From Algoriphagus sp. A40 (GTDB lineage Bacteria > Bacteroidota > Bacteroidia > Cytophagales > Cyclobacteriaceae): DNA of 64,000 nucleotides. Positions within the stretch are counted from its first letter, which is position 1; each line of letters starts with the position of its first letter. The position numbers were made by a program, and so were the translations under genes. This document shows positions 28,345-37,416 of this stretch, piece after piece. Below the pieces are notes generated by a model, which ran no database searches, was not told the DNA's origin, and worked only from the letters and a program-made list of their open reading frames with translations. Where the stretch lies: the NCBI RefSeq assembly GCF_002002735.1, contig NZ_MUNY01000048.1, positions 124,001 through 188,000 on the forward strand, in the 5' to 3' direction.

Positions 28345-29517
28345 CTAAACAGGATTTCCTCTGCCTACTTTTTGATTCATTTTTCTCGTCATCCAGAAAA
28401 TCGCCACCAAAAAAATTCCCAAAAAGCCCAAGAGAAAGGAGTACCCAGTGAAGATTGTGATTTTCCCAAACAGAAAAGGCATGAGGGTAATTCCAACATA
28501 AGCGCTAGCCATTTGTAATCCCATGATTCGTTGAGAGTGCTTTTCCCCAAAATTGACGGGAGTCTCATGCAAAAGACTCGGAAATATGGGCGCACATCCC
28601 AAACCGATCAGCAGAAACCCGGGAATAATAGTAAGATTGAAGGGAAGTAAAAGGAGGATCAAACCCAAGCCTATCATACCTTGCCCCAAGTATACCAATT
28701 GACGGTTTGTGAAATGGGAAGTCAAAAAACCGGATAAAAACCTTCCGACAGTGATTCCCAGGTAATACAGGGAAGTAAGTCGTGCTGCCTGATCTGCTTC
28801 AAATCCCCGTTCAAAAACGAGATAACTCGCGCCCCAAAGCCCAAAAGTCGCCTCAATGGTGCAATAGCAAAAAAACACCAGCAAAGCTTGCTTGAGTCCC
28901 GGAAGGGTAAGTAAAAGGGCAAAAAGCGAATGGGATTGATCTTCAGGAGAGTCGGTCTCCTCCTTTTTGCCCCGGGTCCAAAATGGCAAAGAAAGTATCA
29001 ACAGCAACACCAAACCGAGCTGAATCCAAGCGACGGTATGATATCCGCCCGACCAGGAATCACCTCTGGCCAGGTGTCCCGCTAGGATCACCGGACCGAT
29101 GGCGGCTCCAACTCCCCAAAAGGAATGGAGCCAGTTCATGTGTCGGGCTTCATAGTGGATCGCCACATAATTGTTCAATGCCGAATCCACACTTCCCGCT
29201 CCCAAACCCAGAGGAATTGCCAAAAGGCAGAGATAGAGAAAGTTGTCCGAATAGGAAAAGCCCATCAAGGCCAATGCCGTCAACAGGACGCTGAAAGTAG
29301 TCACGCCGGGGACTCCGAATCGTTGGATCAGCTTACCGCTGAAAAGGCTGGAAATGACTGTTCCGGCAGCCACGACCATGGATATAATTCCTGCATAATC
29401 CACCGGAACGCCCAGATCCCCAAACATTGCAGGCCAAGCAGAACCCAAAAGTGAGTCTGGAAGTCCAAGACTGATAAATGCCAGATAGATAACGAGAAGA
29501 AGGATGAGTTTTCTCAA
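28345..29517 (-). CDS. MFS transporter
   Basis: 390 residues with about 12 hydrophobic helices. Helix 1 starts LILLLVIYLAFISLGLPDSLLG. The loop between helices 2 and 3 carries the major-facilitator-type motif GKLIQRFGVPGVT. The pattern GLGAGSVDSALNNYVA near residue 105 recalls FucP- and YfkF-like sugar or drug transporters. The substrate is unknown. It is divergent from the neighbouring sulfatase gene, and a small DUF4440 gene follows on the same strand. A link to sulfated-sugar use is only contextual. Confidence 0.9.
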   Translation of the reverse strand: MRKLILLLVIYLAFISLGLPDSLLGSAWPAMFGDLGVPVDYAGIISMVVAAGTVISSLFSGKLIQRFGVPGVTTFSVLLTALALMGFSYSDNFLYLCLLAIPLGLGAGSVDSALNNYVAIHYEARHMNWLHSFWGVGAAIGPVILAGHLARGDSWSGGYHTVAWIQLGLVLLLILSLPFWTRGKKEETDSPEDQSHSLFALLLTLPGLKQALLVFFCYCTIEATFGLWGASYLVFERGFEADQAARLTSLYYLGITVGRFLSGFLTSHFTNRQLVYLGQGMIGLGLILLLLPFNLTIIPGFLLIGLGCAPIFPSLLHETPVNFGEKHSQRIMGLQMASAYVGITLMPFLFGKITIFTGYSFLLGFLGIFLVAIFWMTRKMNQKVGRGNPV

Positions 29518-29679
29518 AAATGAATTGGTAAAGAGTTAAGGGTTGATTGTAGTTTCCAATTAAAATCAGAAAAGTCCGGGATTTCTCCAAGTTATTTTCA
29601 AAATGGCCAATTTCTTAATTTAAAGCAGGATAGTTTTATCCAAAAGTGTTTGTCTCTTAGAAAATTCCGGATTATATCT

Positions 29680-31044
29680 ATGAAAAGACACCTATTCGCG
29701 ATACTCCTCCTTGCCCTGGTTTATCAAACTTTTGCCCAGCAAAACCGACCCAACATCATTTTTATCCTGACCGATGACCACCGCTGGGATGCTTTGGGTT
29801 TTGCCGGAAATCCAATCATCCAAACTCCTGAAATGGATCGATTGGCAGGAGAAGGGATTTTCTATGAAAATGCTTTTGTCACCACGCCGATCTGCGCAGC
29901 CAGCCGGGCGAGTATTTTGACTGGACTTTATGAACGTACCCACGGCTATACCTTTGGGCAAGGAAATATCAAGCAGACTTACATGGATCAATCCTATCCA
30001 GAGGAATTGAAAAAGGCCGGTTACTTAACCGGATTCTTTGGGAAGTTTGGGGTGAATTATCCGGGTTTTGATTCGCTTTTTGACATCGGTGACGACTACG
30101 ACCGCAACGGGAAATTCAAGGACAGAAGGGGTTATTTTTTCAAAACGCTGGGAAAGGATACCGTTCATCTCACCCGCTATACCGGGCAGGCGGCGATTGA
30201 TTTTATCCAAAATGCTCCAAATGAAAAGCCGTTTATGCTTTCTCTGAGCTTCAGTGCTCCCCATGCCCATGACCCTGCACCGATCCAGTATTTCTGGTCG
30301 CCAGAGTATGATACGATGTACCATGACATTACCATTCCTCAGCCGGTGATGGGAGAGGAGTCCTATTTCCTTGCCCAACCGGAATATGTCCGGAAGGGAG
30401 AAAACCGAACCCGCTGGCATTGGCGATTCGACACGCCCGAAAAGTATCAACATAGCGTGAAGGGTTACTACCGCATGATCTCGGAAGTGGATGCTGAAAT
30501 CAGGAAAATCCGTCAGGCTTTAACCGAAAAAGGTCTGGAAAAAAACACCGTGATAATCCTGATGGGGGACAATGGTTATTTTCTTGGCGAAAGACAGCTT
30601 GCAGGCAAATGGCTGATGTACGACAATTCCCTGCGGGTGCCGCTGATTGTCTTTGACCCGAGAGAAAAAGGAGGAAAGCGGGAAACGGCTTTTGCCCTGA
30701 ATATCGATGTGCCCGCGACGATTCTCGACCTGGCCGGAATAAAACCTCCCAAATCTTGGCAGGGGATTTCCCTGAATTCTCCCCAACTCCCCAAACGTAA
30801 GGAATTCCTGACCGAGCACCTTTGGCAGACTCCGATCATTCCTCCGAGTGAGGCCATCCGCACCGAGCGATGGAAATACTTTCGGTATATCAATGATCGG
30901 CAACACGAAGAATTGTATGATCTGAGTGTGGATCCTTTGGAGAAAATTAACCTAGCAGCTGACCCTAGGCATCAGGATGTCCTGAAGCAACTCCGTGAAA
31001 AGATGGAGGAAAAAGTAAATTGGTATTTGAACGAAAGGCAATAG
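29680..31044 (+). CDS. Secreted sulfatase (Cys-type, formylglycine-dependent)
   Basis: 454 residues from the ATG at 29680 (the frame also contains a TTG 30 bases earlier). A Sec signal ending TFAQ exports it to the periplasm. [16 protein letters not shown] holds the metal-binding Asp pair. The sulfatase motif C-A-A-S-R at residues 72-76, within [12 protein letters not shown], has the cysteine that is oxidised to formylglycine. [20 protein letters not shown] is the second signature. Bacteroidota use such enzymes on sulfated polysaccharides. No SusC/SusD pair or glycoside hydrolase is nearby, so the target is unclear. An anaerobic or aerobic maturase must be encoded elsewhere. Confidence 0.92.
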   Translation: MKRHLFAILLLALVYQTFAQQNRPNIIFILTDDHRWDALGFAGNPIIQTPEMDRLAGEGIFYENAFVTTPICAASRASILTGLYERTHGYTFGQGNIKQTYMDQSYPEELKKAGYLTGFFGKFGVNYPGFDSLFDIGDDYDRNGKFKDRRGYFFKTLGKDTVHLTRYTGQAAIDFIQNAPNEKPFMLSLSFSAPHAHDPAPIQYFWSPEYDTMYHDITIPQPVMGEESYFLAQPEYVRKGENRTRWHWRFDTPEKYQHSVKGYYRMISEVDAEIRKIRQALTEKGLEKNTVIILMGDNGYFLGERQLAGKWLMYDNSLRVPLIVFDPREKGGKRETAFALNIDVPATILDLAGIKPPKSWQGISLNSPQLPKRKEFLTEHLWQTPIIPPSEAIRTERWKYFRYINDRQHEELYDLSVDPLEKINLAADPRHQDVLKQLREKMEEKVNWYLNERQ

Positions 31045-31297
31045 TGGGATCGTAAGATTTGAAAAATAAAATCCGACCGGATCAATTTAGCCTTTATCAC
31101 ATTTTTCTAAAGTTCACTGCAGAGTTGAAGTGCCCCAATCATTGGTAACCTTCCTAGGTTTTGGGTGTCGGCGGTTCAGTTGTTAAGATATAAAAGCTGA
31201 GATTTTTTCTACAAGGAGTAATATAGATGTGCGAAAAAATCAAAACCATTGTGAGCCAATTTTACGGCTCAAAACAGCGAATAGACCAAACTCCTTT
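31045..31297. other. Intergenic region, no gene seen
   Basis: About 250 bases between the convergent sulfatase and second DUF4440 gene. The sequence holds only short frames. No T-run hairpin of good quality was identified. Confidence 0.5.
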
Positions 31298-31738
31298 TTA
31301 CTTTATTTCCTCATCCGGAATGGCCATAGTATGGTTGGCCAAAAGCTTGAATTCCCCATTTACCTTTGCATAGGTTCGCATATAGTGATAGGTCACCGGG
31401 CTGGGGCCTCGATTCACGACCGTGAATCCGTTAACTGCGGCAGTTTCTCCCAGAATCACCACGTGTTGATCCCGTGAAGCCCTTCCCTTGGTGTCGTCGG
31501 CTTGACCTGCCTGAATTCGTTTGGCGCGGGCGATGACTTCCGGTTTGCCGTCGATCAGGCTGGCGTGGTTGTGAACCCAGACAAAGTCCTCTGCCAGGAT
31601 TTTTTCCAAAAAGTCAACATCTGAAGTCAAAAGGGCCTTTTCCCAAGCCAGATCGAGCTCGATGAGTTGCTGTGTTTGGGCTTGAGAGACAAAGCTGATG
31701 AGAGGAAGGAGTATCAGAAGGATGAGCAATTTTTTCAT
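31298..31738 (-). CDS. Secreted DUF4440 / SnoaL-like (NTF2 fold) protein, copy B
   Basis: 146 residues with a Sec signal (MKKLLILLILLPLISFVSQA). It is clearly a paralogue of the protein at 27869-28312: LDLAWEKALLTSDVDFLEKI, EDFVWVHNHASLIDGKPEV and VTYHYMRTYAKVNGEFKLL align throughout, well over half identical. As for copy A, the fold is NTF2-like and the activity unknown. The pair flanks the MFS transporter and sulfatase genes, so the duplicate probably arose locally and was separated by those genes, or the intervening pair entered between them. Confidence 0.88.
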   Translation of the reverse strand: MKKLLILLILLPLISFVSQAQTQQLIELDLAWEKALLTSDVDFLEKILAEDFVWVHNHASLIDGKPEVIARAKRIQAGQADDTKGRASRDQHVVILGETAAVNGFTVVNRGPSPVTYHYMRTYAKVNGEFKLLANHTMAIPDEEIK

Positions 31739-31824
31739 ACTTGAGTGGTTTGGGGATTAGTTAAAGAAAGATTATTTGAGACCTAGTCCACGGGGTGAAT
31801 TGTGCATCCCGGAGAATTTTAATA

Positions 31825-32277
31825 CTACAGCCCAAACTGCCTTAAATGATGATCCGTGTGTTTGTAGGCCAGGATTCCGATTTGCTCCCTGCTCATCTTT
31901 CCGAAGAAGTCGTGAATGAAATCCGGGTTATCGAAATTCTGGTAGGCATTGATTAAGGAGATCCATTTTGCCTTTTCGGATTCCAAGTCGCAGGTTCTTG
32001 CTTTTACCTTGAATTGCTCCGAAGTGGGGACGTTTTTGTCAAAGGGTTTATCGTTTTTGATCATGCTTTTAAGGGCAATTTTTCCGAACAGTTTTCCCAG
32101 CCATTCTTGCCTGTAGGTATGGGGGTCTGTCCCTAGAATCCATCCATTCCAATACGTGTTATGCTGGAGCATCTGGAAAATGTTCATTTTTCCCCATTCA
32201 GCATGGTTATTTTCACTGACCTGGCTGATTCTGTTGATCAGTTCTTCTCTTGCCGTTTTGTCGAAAATTGTCTTCAT
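31825..32277 (-). CDS. DUF1569 family (DinB-like) protein
   Basis: About 150 residues; the ATG at 32277 (MKTIFDKTAREELINRI) matches how this family starts, although an in-frame ATG lies nine bases upstream. WGKMNIFQMLQHNTYWNGWI carries a His in the DinB-like metal-site position, and YKHTDHHLRQFGL near the C-terminus supplies two more. DUF1569 belongs to the DinB/YfiT-like four-helix superfamily, some of which are metal-dependent thiol transferases. No substrate can be assigned. It stands alone between two unrelated genes. Confidence 0.85.
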   Translation of the reverse strand: MKTIFDKTAREELINRISQVSENNHAEWGKMNIFQMLQHNTYWNGWILGTDPHTYRQEWLGKLFGKIALKSMIKNDKPFDKNVPTSEQFKVKARTCDLESEKAKWISLINAYQNFDNPDFIHDFFGKMSREQIGILAYKHTDHHLRQFGL

Positions 32278-32576
32278 ACTTCCCAATTGCTGGTTTTGAG
32301 AATTGGATTTGGAATGTTGCTAATTAAAATGTTGAAAAAGGTTGGTGGTAAATTTCGCCTAAATGCACGGTCAGAAATTAGGAACAAAAGCGCTGGAAAC
32401 AAAACCTGAGTCAAAGGTGCTGGACAGTTTTTAACGAAGTATTGTTCCCGAAAAGGATCTTCTTTAGCGGAATTCAGGGGAAGTAGCGATGAAAAATTCC
32501 CGATATTTAATAGGAAATGAGGTTGCTCCGGAGAGGGCCTTCGGAGAATATCGACTTTTTTAAAAAGATACAGCCT

Positions 32577-33029
32577 ATGAAAATCAAACATTCGTTATCC
32601 GCTCAAACTGCCACTTCAGGGAAATCACTTTCGAGTGGGGATGTTCTCGCCTTCGACCGCGCGGAAGCGGAGTACAAAGAACTACAGAAGGAACTGAGGC
32701 AGCTGGAGAAACAAAGGAAGGTGCTGCTGGATCGAATGGAGGCCTTTGAAGCACAGCAAAAGGCGTTTGCGTTAAGGGCGGAAAAGCTGGAAGCAGCTTA
32801 CGACGGCATAAATTCTGCTGCGCCCACCAAGCCCACAGGAAGAGCGAAATCATTGGCTCCGGCAGGCAGTGCGTCCAGTCAGTTGAAGGAAATGCAGATG
32901 TCTTTCAGTATGCAATACCTTCAGCTTCAGCAGCAGATGCAGAATGAAAACAGAAGTTACACGGCCATCAGTAACATCATGAAGACTAAACACGACACTG
33001 CGAAAAACAGTATTTCGAATATCCGTTGA
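32577..33029 (+). CDS. Coiled-coil protein of unknown function
   Basis: 150 residues from the ATG at 32577 (the frame is open from 32517). Residues ~30-80 form a strongly charged heptad region (EYKELQKELRQLEKQRKVLL), a likely coiled coil. A Pro/Ala/Ser linker follows (APTKPTGRAKSLAPAGSASS), then a Gln/Met-rich helix (MQMSFSMQYLQLQQQMQNEN). There is no signal peptide or membrane segment. Small proteins of this make-up with a C-terminal SISNIR occur as conserved unknowns; I cannot name a family. The gene is isolated and convergent with the VanZ-like gene. Confidence 0.6.
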   Translation: MKIKHSLSAQTATSGKSLSSGDVLAFDRAEAEYKELQKELRQLEKQRKVLLDRMEAFEAQQKAFALRAEKLEAAYDGINSAAPTKPTGRAKSLAPAGSASSQLKEMQMSFSMQYLQLQQQMQNENRSYTAISNIMKTKHDTAKNSISNIR

Positions 33030-33088
33030 ATTGGTAAGTGGCAGCTTGGTGAAATATTGGTAGCCTGGGTTTTTCTGGACTTCAAGCA

Positions 33089-33598
33089 CTAGGTTATTTT
33101 CAGAAACAAAATCAATGAAAGCAGCAAGGTCGTTCCTGTCAGTGCAATGGTGTTAGTTAGTTTTCGTGCCTTGTCTGAATTGTTGAAAGCTTTTTCAGTT
33201 GCCAGGTAAATCAGCAACCCAATTGTGCCGCCTAAGGTGTTGTTGATCAGGTCTGCGGTGTCAAAGATTCCAATTTTGTAGATGAATTGAAGTACTTCGA
33301 ACAACAGGCTAGTCAGGAACGACAGGAGGATTTTTTTTCCAACGCTCCATTCTTTAAATAAAATACCGACATATAAGCCTAGCGGAATAAAAAGCAGGAT
33401 ATTCAGTAAGAGTTCGCCAAGTTCAAACTTATTGTTAGGGAATAGATCGCCCCCGTAGGGAATTAAGTTTACGCCACTCAAATTCCCCCTATTTGGGAAT
33501 TGAATGTTGAATTTCAAAACAATGGTCCAGAATAGCACAATCAAATAAACAGCGAACAAGACCAGGGTTAACTTCCGTGATTTGATTGTTTCCTTCAT
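33089..33598 (-). CDS. VanZ-like family membrane protein
   Basis: 169 residues, four to five membrane helices. Typical VanZ features: N-terminal helix VLFAVYLIVLFWTIVLKF, the NLIPY motif (SGVNLIPYGGD), NILLFIPLGLYVGIL and the pair FEVLQF and FDTADLINNTLGG. VanZ confers low-level teicoplanin resistance in enterococci, but most members in other bacteria have no known role; none should be assumed here. Confidence 0.9.
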   Translation of the reverse strand: MKETIKSRKLTLVLFAVYLIVLFWTIVLKFNIQFPNRGNLSGVNLIPYGGDLFPNNKFELGELLLNILLFIPLGLYVGILFKEWSVGKKILLSFLTSLLFEVLQFIYKIGIFDTADLINNTLGGTIGLLIYLATEKAFNNSDKARKLTNTIALTGTTLLLSLILFLKIT

Positions 33599-33708
33599 AT
33601 AGCGTGTGCTATTTTTTGCAATAGCGTTTCCGGATAAGTGGAATTAACTGATCTGTGAATTTAGGGCTGAATCATTGGCCTGATACTATAGGTTAAAAAT
33701 AATTCCCT

Positions 33709-34302
33709 CTAAGCTCCGATCCTTCCTGTCTTTACTTCTCCGGATCGCCGGTAGTTGGCGATAATCACTCCGGTTGGGGTTGTGACGCTTTCTGCCAGGG
33801 TAAATGCTGCCGGAATCGCTTTGTCATCAAATAACCTTTTCCCATGACCTAAAATCACCGGGTGGATCATCAACCAGAATTCATCAATCAGTTCATGCTG
33901 AAGGAGCGTTTGAACGACCTGACTGCTGCCCCAAACGTGGATATCCAAACCTTCCGTGGATTTGATTTTTTCGATATCGGCCACCGTTTCGATGAAAACT
34001 GAGTTTTGCCAATCCGATTTTTTTCGGGTCCGGGACAGGGTGTATTTGGTGACGTCATTGATCGTGGGCCAATATTCGACATGCTCTGGCCAATAATTTT
34101 CCCAGATTTCAAAGGTTGTTCTCCCAAGCAGCAGGTCGGCGGGCTTCAGGAGCCGTTCCATCAACTTGCCGGAGGTTTCGTCGTCGTAGGGTGCCACCCA
34201 ACCGCCGTATTGGAAGTCTTCTGAAGGATCTTCTTCAGGGCCGCCTGGCGCTTGCATCACTCCATCCAATGAAATGAATGATAACACGATTATTTTCCGC
34301 AT
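33709..34302 (-). CDS. Dihydrofolate reductase-like protein (RibD C-terminal domain family)
   Basis: 197 residues. MRKIIVLSFISLDGVMQAPGGP and LLLGRTTFEIWENYWPE match the DHFR/RibD_C-type NADPH-binding fold of the YwjB/YyaP group. LMIHPVILGHGKRLF is the conserved C-terminal strand. These proteins are probable NADPH reductases of unknown substrate and are common and often duplicated in Bacteroidota. A second member lies at 46405-46944. The ATG sits 19 bases from an 86-bp repeat that recurs beyond the toxin-antitoxin pair. Confidence 0.9.
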   Translation of the reverse strand: MRKIIVLSFISLDGVMQAPGGPEEDPSEDFQYGGWVAPYDDETSGKLMERLLKPADLLLGRTTFEIWENYWPEHVEYWPTINDVTKYTLSRTRKKSDWQNSVFIETVADIEKIKSTEGLDIHVWGSSQVVQTLLQHELIDEFWLMIHPVILGHGKRLFDDKAIPAAFTLAESVTTPTGVIIANYRRSGEVKTGRIGA

Positions 34303-34320
34303 GAGATCAGTCGGTTTTGT

Positions 34321-34406
34321 GAGGAAATAAATTTCGTCAATTGTGAATTACTCCTGCCAGTAAAATGCGCCAATCTTAGAGGGGCAATGCGTCAATTGAT
34401 GGGGAA
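34321..34406. repeat. 86-bp direct repeat, copy 1
   Basis: This sequence matches 35311-35396 at an exact offset of 990 bases with about six mismatches. The cores GAAATAAATTTCGTCAATTG and GGGGCAATGCGTCAATTGAT are identical. The two copies bracket the toxin-antitoxin pair and a truncated third copy. Confidence 0.9.
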
Positions 34407-34528
34407 GTAGGTAGGGCCCTTTTTCCTAACTATTAGTAATCGACAAAGAATTCAAAAATAGACTAGAAAAATACCCCCAGACGGGGACTACACCAATAAG
34501 GGGGACCTCAATTACCAGGGGTTGATTG

Positions 34529-34798
34529 CTACGGAAATTGATTGTAAATATCTTTTCTATGTAGCGCAATGATCAGGGTTAGTCTATTTGCATCAGTTTT
34601 TTCAAATCCAATTCTATAGTCACCAACTTTGATTCTGTAATATGCAGTATGCCCTTGAAGTTTTTTGATATTAGAGAGATCTTCAATCCTTTCTGCTGAT
34701 TCTAGCTTAAGAATGACTGATTCAATTCTTTTTAGGACTGACTGATCTTTTATTTTTCCTAATGACTTGGCAAACGATTTGTCAAAATCGACGATCAT
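34529..34798 (-). CDS. RelE/ParE-family toxin
   Basis: 89 residues with the RelE/ParE superfamily pattern: DKSFAKSLGKI at the N-terminus, NIKKLQGHTAYYRIKVGDYR in the middle, then IGFEKTD and LIIALHRKDIYNQFP at the end. RelE-type toxins are mRNA interferases and ParE-type toxins poison gyrase; this sequence does not settle which. The start codon overlaps the antitoxin stop by four bases, so the pair is translationally coupled. Confidence 0.9.
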   Translation of the reverse strand: MIVDFDKSFAKSLGKIKDQSVLKRIESVILKLESAERIEDLSNIKKLQGHTAYYRIKVGDYRIGFEKTDANRLTLIIALHRKDIYNQFP

Positions 34799-34992
34799 TT
34801 CCCCTTCAGCTTTTTCATTATTGATTCCCTTGAAACCATTTCATTGGTCTTTTCAGCATCCATTTTTGATCCCAGTATGAAGTCTTCATATTGCTCCTCA
34901 TCCAGGCTTATAACACTGGCTCCAAGCTTTTTTGCCAGTTCTTTCAGTAATTTATTGCTTTGACTATCAGCTTTAATGATTATGGCACTCAT
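34795..34992 (-). CDS. Antitoxin of the RelE/ParE pair
   Basis: 65 residues, first gene of the pair. MSAIIIKADSQSNKLLKELAKKLGA suggests a small ribbon-helix-helix or Phd-like N-terminal part, and the C-terminal DAEKTNEMVSRESIMKKLKG is the flexible toxin-binding tail common in this class. Such antitoxins usually repress their own operon. The pair is bracketed by 86-bp direct repeats and lies just downstream of the restriction-like operon on the same strand, where it could stabilise the region. Confidence 0.85.
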   Translation of the reverse strand: MSAIIIKADSQSNKLLKELAKKLGASVISLDEEQYEDFILGSKMDAEKTNEMVSRESIMKKLKGK

Positions 34993-35046
34993 GGTATAGG
35001 TCTTTAATCAAATGTAAGAAAAAAATCAGTTGGGGCTACGCTGAGT

Positions 35047-35068
35047 GGGGCAATGCGTCAATTGGTGG
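35047..35068. repeat. Truncated copy of the 86-bp repeat
   Basis: GGGGCAATGCGTCAATTG here matches the 3' third of the repeat copies at 34321 and 35311, then the match ends. It lies about 50 bases upstream of the antitoxin gene, possibly in its promoter region. Confidence 0.7.
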
Positions 35069-35210
35069 TGGAACTTAGAGTACGACCCTTTTTTCAGCGA
35101 ATAGCAAATTCGTTTTGATATGGAGGCAGGATCGAGCGTCAAAAAAGCTTCGGTTAAGCTTTTTAGCGAGAGGCCGGTTTGTAGGGTGAGCAAACTCGCC
35201 TAGGCAAGGA

Positions 35211-35261
35211 TTGGGATTGCAAATCCCAAAGGATAGGAGGGTGGAATTGCAAATTCCACCC
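35211..35261. repeat. Two tandem hairpins with identical GCA loops
   Basis: TTGGGATT-GCA-AATCCCAA (35211-35229) is followed by GGGTGGAATT-GCA-AATTCCACCC (35239-35261). Both stems are perfect (8 and 10 bp) and share the ATTGCAAAT centre. They lie in a gene-free stretch between the antitoxin and the ATPase gene. Confidence 0.85.
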
Positions 35262-35310
35262 AGCGTCCCGATGAACCGCAAAACTCTAAAGCCAAACTAC
35301 ACCTAGGAGG

Positions 35311-35396
35311 GGGGAAATAAATTTCGTCAATTGCGATTTACTCCTACTAGTAAAATGCGGCAATCTTAGAGGGGCAATGCGTCAATTGATGGGGAA
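35311..35396. repeat. 86-bp direct repeat, copy 2
   Basis: Second full copy of the repeat at 34321-34406. It lies about 150 bases past the end of the restriction-like operon. Together with copy 1 it defines a ~1-kb unit containing the toxin-antitoxin genes. Confidence 0.9.
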
Positions 35397-35544
35397 ATTT
35401 TGAAGGAGGGAGGTTTCTCTGGTCTAAAAAAATCCGAGGGTTTCTTTTTTAGTGAATTAGAAATTCGTTTTGATAGAAGTTGGTAGTTGAAATCGACGAT
35501 AAGGCTGAGTTGGCTTTGGCAATGTACTTGCAAAATGCGTGGGC

Positions 35545-37416
35545 TTACCATACAATTAAATTTGAAAGTGGTTGCCAAGTTGTTCCATCGTGATATTGAA
35601 CGGTTGTCAAGTAGTCTGCTGCTTTGGGAAATGCTCCAATAGCCGTCCCGATTATGTACGTGTGGATTCTGTCATATGCATTGTTGAGTGATTCATAATT
35701 GAAATCAGGATTCTTTTTGTCGGGATTAAATGTTTGATATGCTATTGCTCCGTTGTGGCCGTAACACTTGTCAGCAACACAATGAACTTTTGAAATAATT
35801 GGAATTCCTGCTCCATTTCGTTTAATAGTCAACGGCTCTTTTAAAATCAATTCATAGTGACTGAAATGGTTAGCTCCTGCATCAATTGTAAAAGTCATTT
35901 TAAGTCTTTTACTACCTTCTAAGCAGCATTTGAAATAATTTGATATATCTAGGGCAATAAGTTGTTGTTTTAGTTTTAAATAGTTGCTTTCAATTATCAC
36001 TAATTCGCCTCTGTAAACTGGTGATGTAATTTCGTGATGCGAAAGTGGGTGTAGCAAAGAAGAAAGCAGAGAATTTATTTTGTCAACATATTCAGTAGAG
36101 TTTCCTGAATTACCTAAAAATCTCTTTGTTCTCAATATCAACTGGGTGAGTTGATAATCGGGTAACTGTGTATTTTCTGCATCTGCCGTTTCCCATTTTG
36201 GAATATAGTCTTGAATTAATTGTTCTAACGCTTTTCTAAAATAGTTAGCTGCTGCCGGATAATCAGGTTTAATTCTATCGTGTAAGTATTGTGTGGCCTT
36301 CTCAAAATGGCTTTCGCCTACGACCAAAATTGGCCTGTCAACGGGCTCATTATTTATTGAATCTTTGCCTACAAAGAGTTCAACCGATTTCCACCTGTCA
36401 GGTGTTTCGGTTTCAAATTTTCTTTTTGCTAATTCATATAGATGTCTGTCGTAGGTGCTTATGAAAACCTGATAATCGGCAAACTCATTTTTTATGATGT
36501 CCAGTATTGGTAAACGGTTGGTCAGGTCTAAGCCTATGAAAACATCATCTAAAAACAAAACCTTATAATCAATCGGCTGAGGATTGCGTTTCAAAATAGC
36601 TAAGTAAAGGCATATTGCTAAGGCCGATAATCTTGCTTCGTTTAGATAGTCTGATTGGTGTGCAATTAATTTGCCGTTTAGTTTGATTTCAAGTTTAAGT
36701 TCTGTTGGTATATTTCTCCACCAACCAGTTGCTACCAATGGTGTTAAAGAAAACCAAACCCGTAGATTGAGGTTGAAATACTTAATTAGAAACGCATTCA
36801 ATTGAAGGAACACGCCTTTCAAAACAGTTCGTAACAATGTTTCGTAACTTACCATTGCTGGAATAGCATTCCGATATTGCCAAGTTCTGGTGTTGCGGGC
36901 TGTCTTAATATCCTTTCTTAATGCAACAAATCTTTTACCCATTGGGTGAGTACCACCAACAGGAATAAACTCTTTAAGTAGTATTTCAACTATCAATTGA
37001 AAAAGGTTGGGCTGTGCTTCGCTGTGATTGTAAACAGCAAGTAAGCCTCTGTAATCCAAAAAGCCTTTTGTGAGCTCTGCTGTTTTCAAAAACTGTTCCG
37101 TGTCGGTGGTAACTGCATCTGTTCCAAAACTGATGATTTCACCAAATGCAGATGTAATGGCATTGGTTGCGGGGTCGTAATCATTGAAAGTAAAAGTAAC
37201 GTTGCCTTCCTCTGAGTTTTTGTTGTGATGCCTGATGTATGGATATGCGGTATCTTGGCTACTGCTTAAAAAATTGCTTAACGATTTGTAAAATGAACTT
37301 TTACCACTTCCATTCTCACCATAGATAAGCAAGTTCTCTCCTTTGGTTAGTTCAACCGTGTAACTATCAAAGAAGGCACGGAAATTCGATATTTCTAACT
37401 TCGTTATCCGCTTCAC
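35545..37416 (-). CDS. RecF/SMC-like ATPase of an Hma-type defence operon
   Basis: 623 residues, starting with GTG inside a GTGA overlap with the methylase stop. The Walker A motif GENGSGKSS is at residues 33-41, after the RecF/SMC-like opening LEISNFRAF. LNEARLSALAICLYLA (~240-255) is the ABC signature region, and VLFLDDVFIGLD (~285) is Walker B. There is no long coiled coil, unlike Rad50. The ~250-residue C-terminal part (HFEKATQYLHDRI onward) is unfamiliar and may bind a partner or nucleic acid. As third gene of a helicase-methylase-ATPase operon it corresponds to the ATPase component of that system. It could regulate target cleavage; that is inference. Confidence 0.85.
   Translation of the reverse strand: MKRITKLEISNFRAFFDSYTVELTKGENLLIYGENGSGKSSFYKSLSNFLSSSQDTAYPYIRHHNKNSEEGNVTFTFNDYDPATNAITSAFGEIISFGTDAVTTDTEQFLKTAELTKGFLDYRGLLAVYNHSEAQPNLFQLIVEILLKEFIPVGGTHPMGKRFVALRKDIKTARNTRTWQYRNAIPAMVSYETLLRTVLKGVFLQLNAFLIKYFNLNLRVWFSLTPLVATGWWRNIPTELKLEIKLNGKLIAHQSDYLNEARLSALAICLYLAILKRNPQPIDYKVLFLDDVFIGLDLTNRLPILDIIKNEFADYQVFISTYDRHLYELAKRKFETETPDRWKSVELFVGKDSINNEPVDRPILVVGESHFEKATQYLHDRIKPDYPAAANYFRKALEQLIQDYIPKWETADAENTQLPDYQLTQLILRTKRFLGNSGNSTEYVDKINSLLSSLLHPLSHHEITSPVYRGELVIIESNYLKLKQQLIALDISNYFKCCLEGSKRLKMTFTIDAGANHFSHYELILKEPLTIKRNGAGIPIISKVHCVADKCYGHNGAIAYQTFNPDKKNPDFNYESLNNAYDRIHTYIIGTAIGAFPKAADYLTTVQYHDGTTWQPLSNLIVW

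Noticed and set aside
33089..33598. Glycopeptide resistance through VanZ
   Set aside because: VanZ-like proteins are widespread and mostly unrelated to resistance; no other van genes are near.
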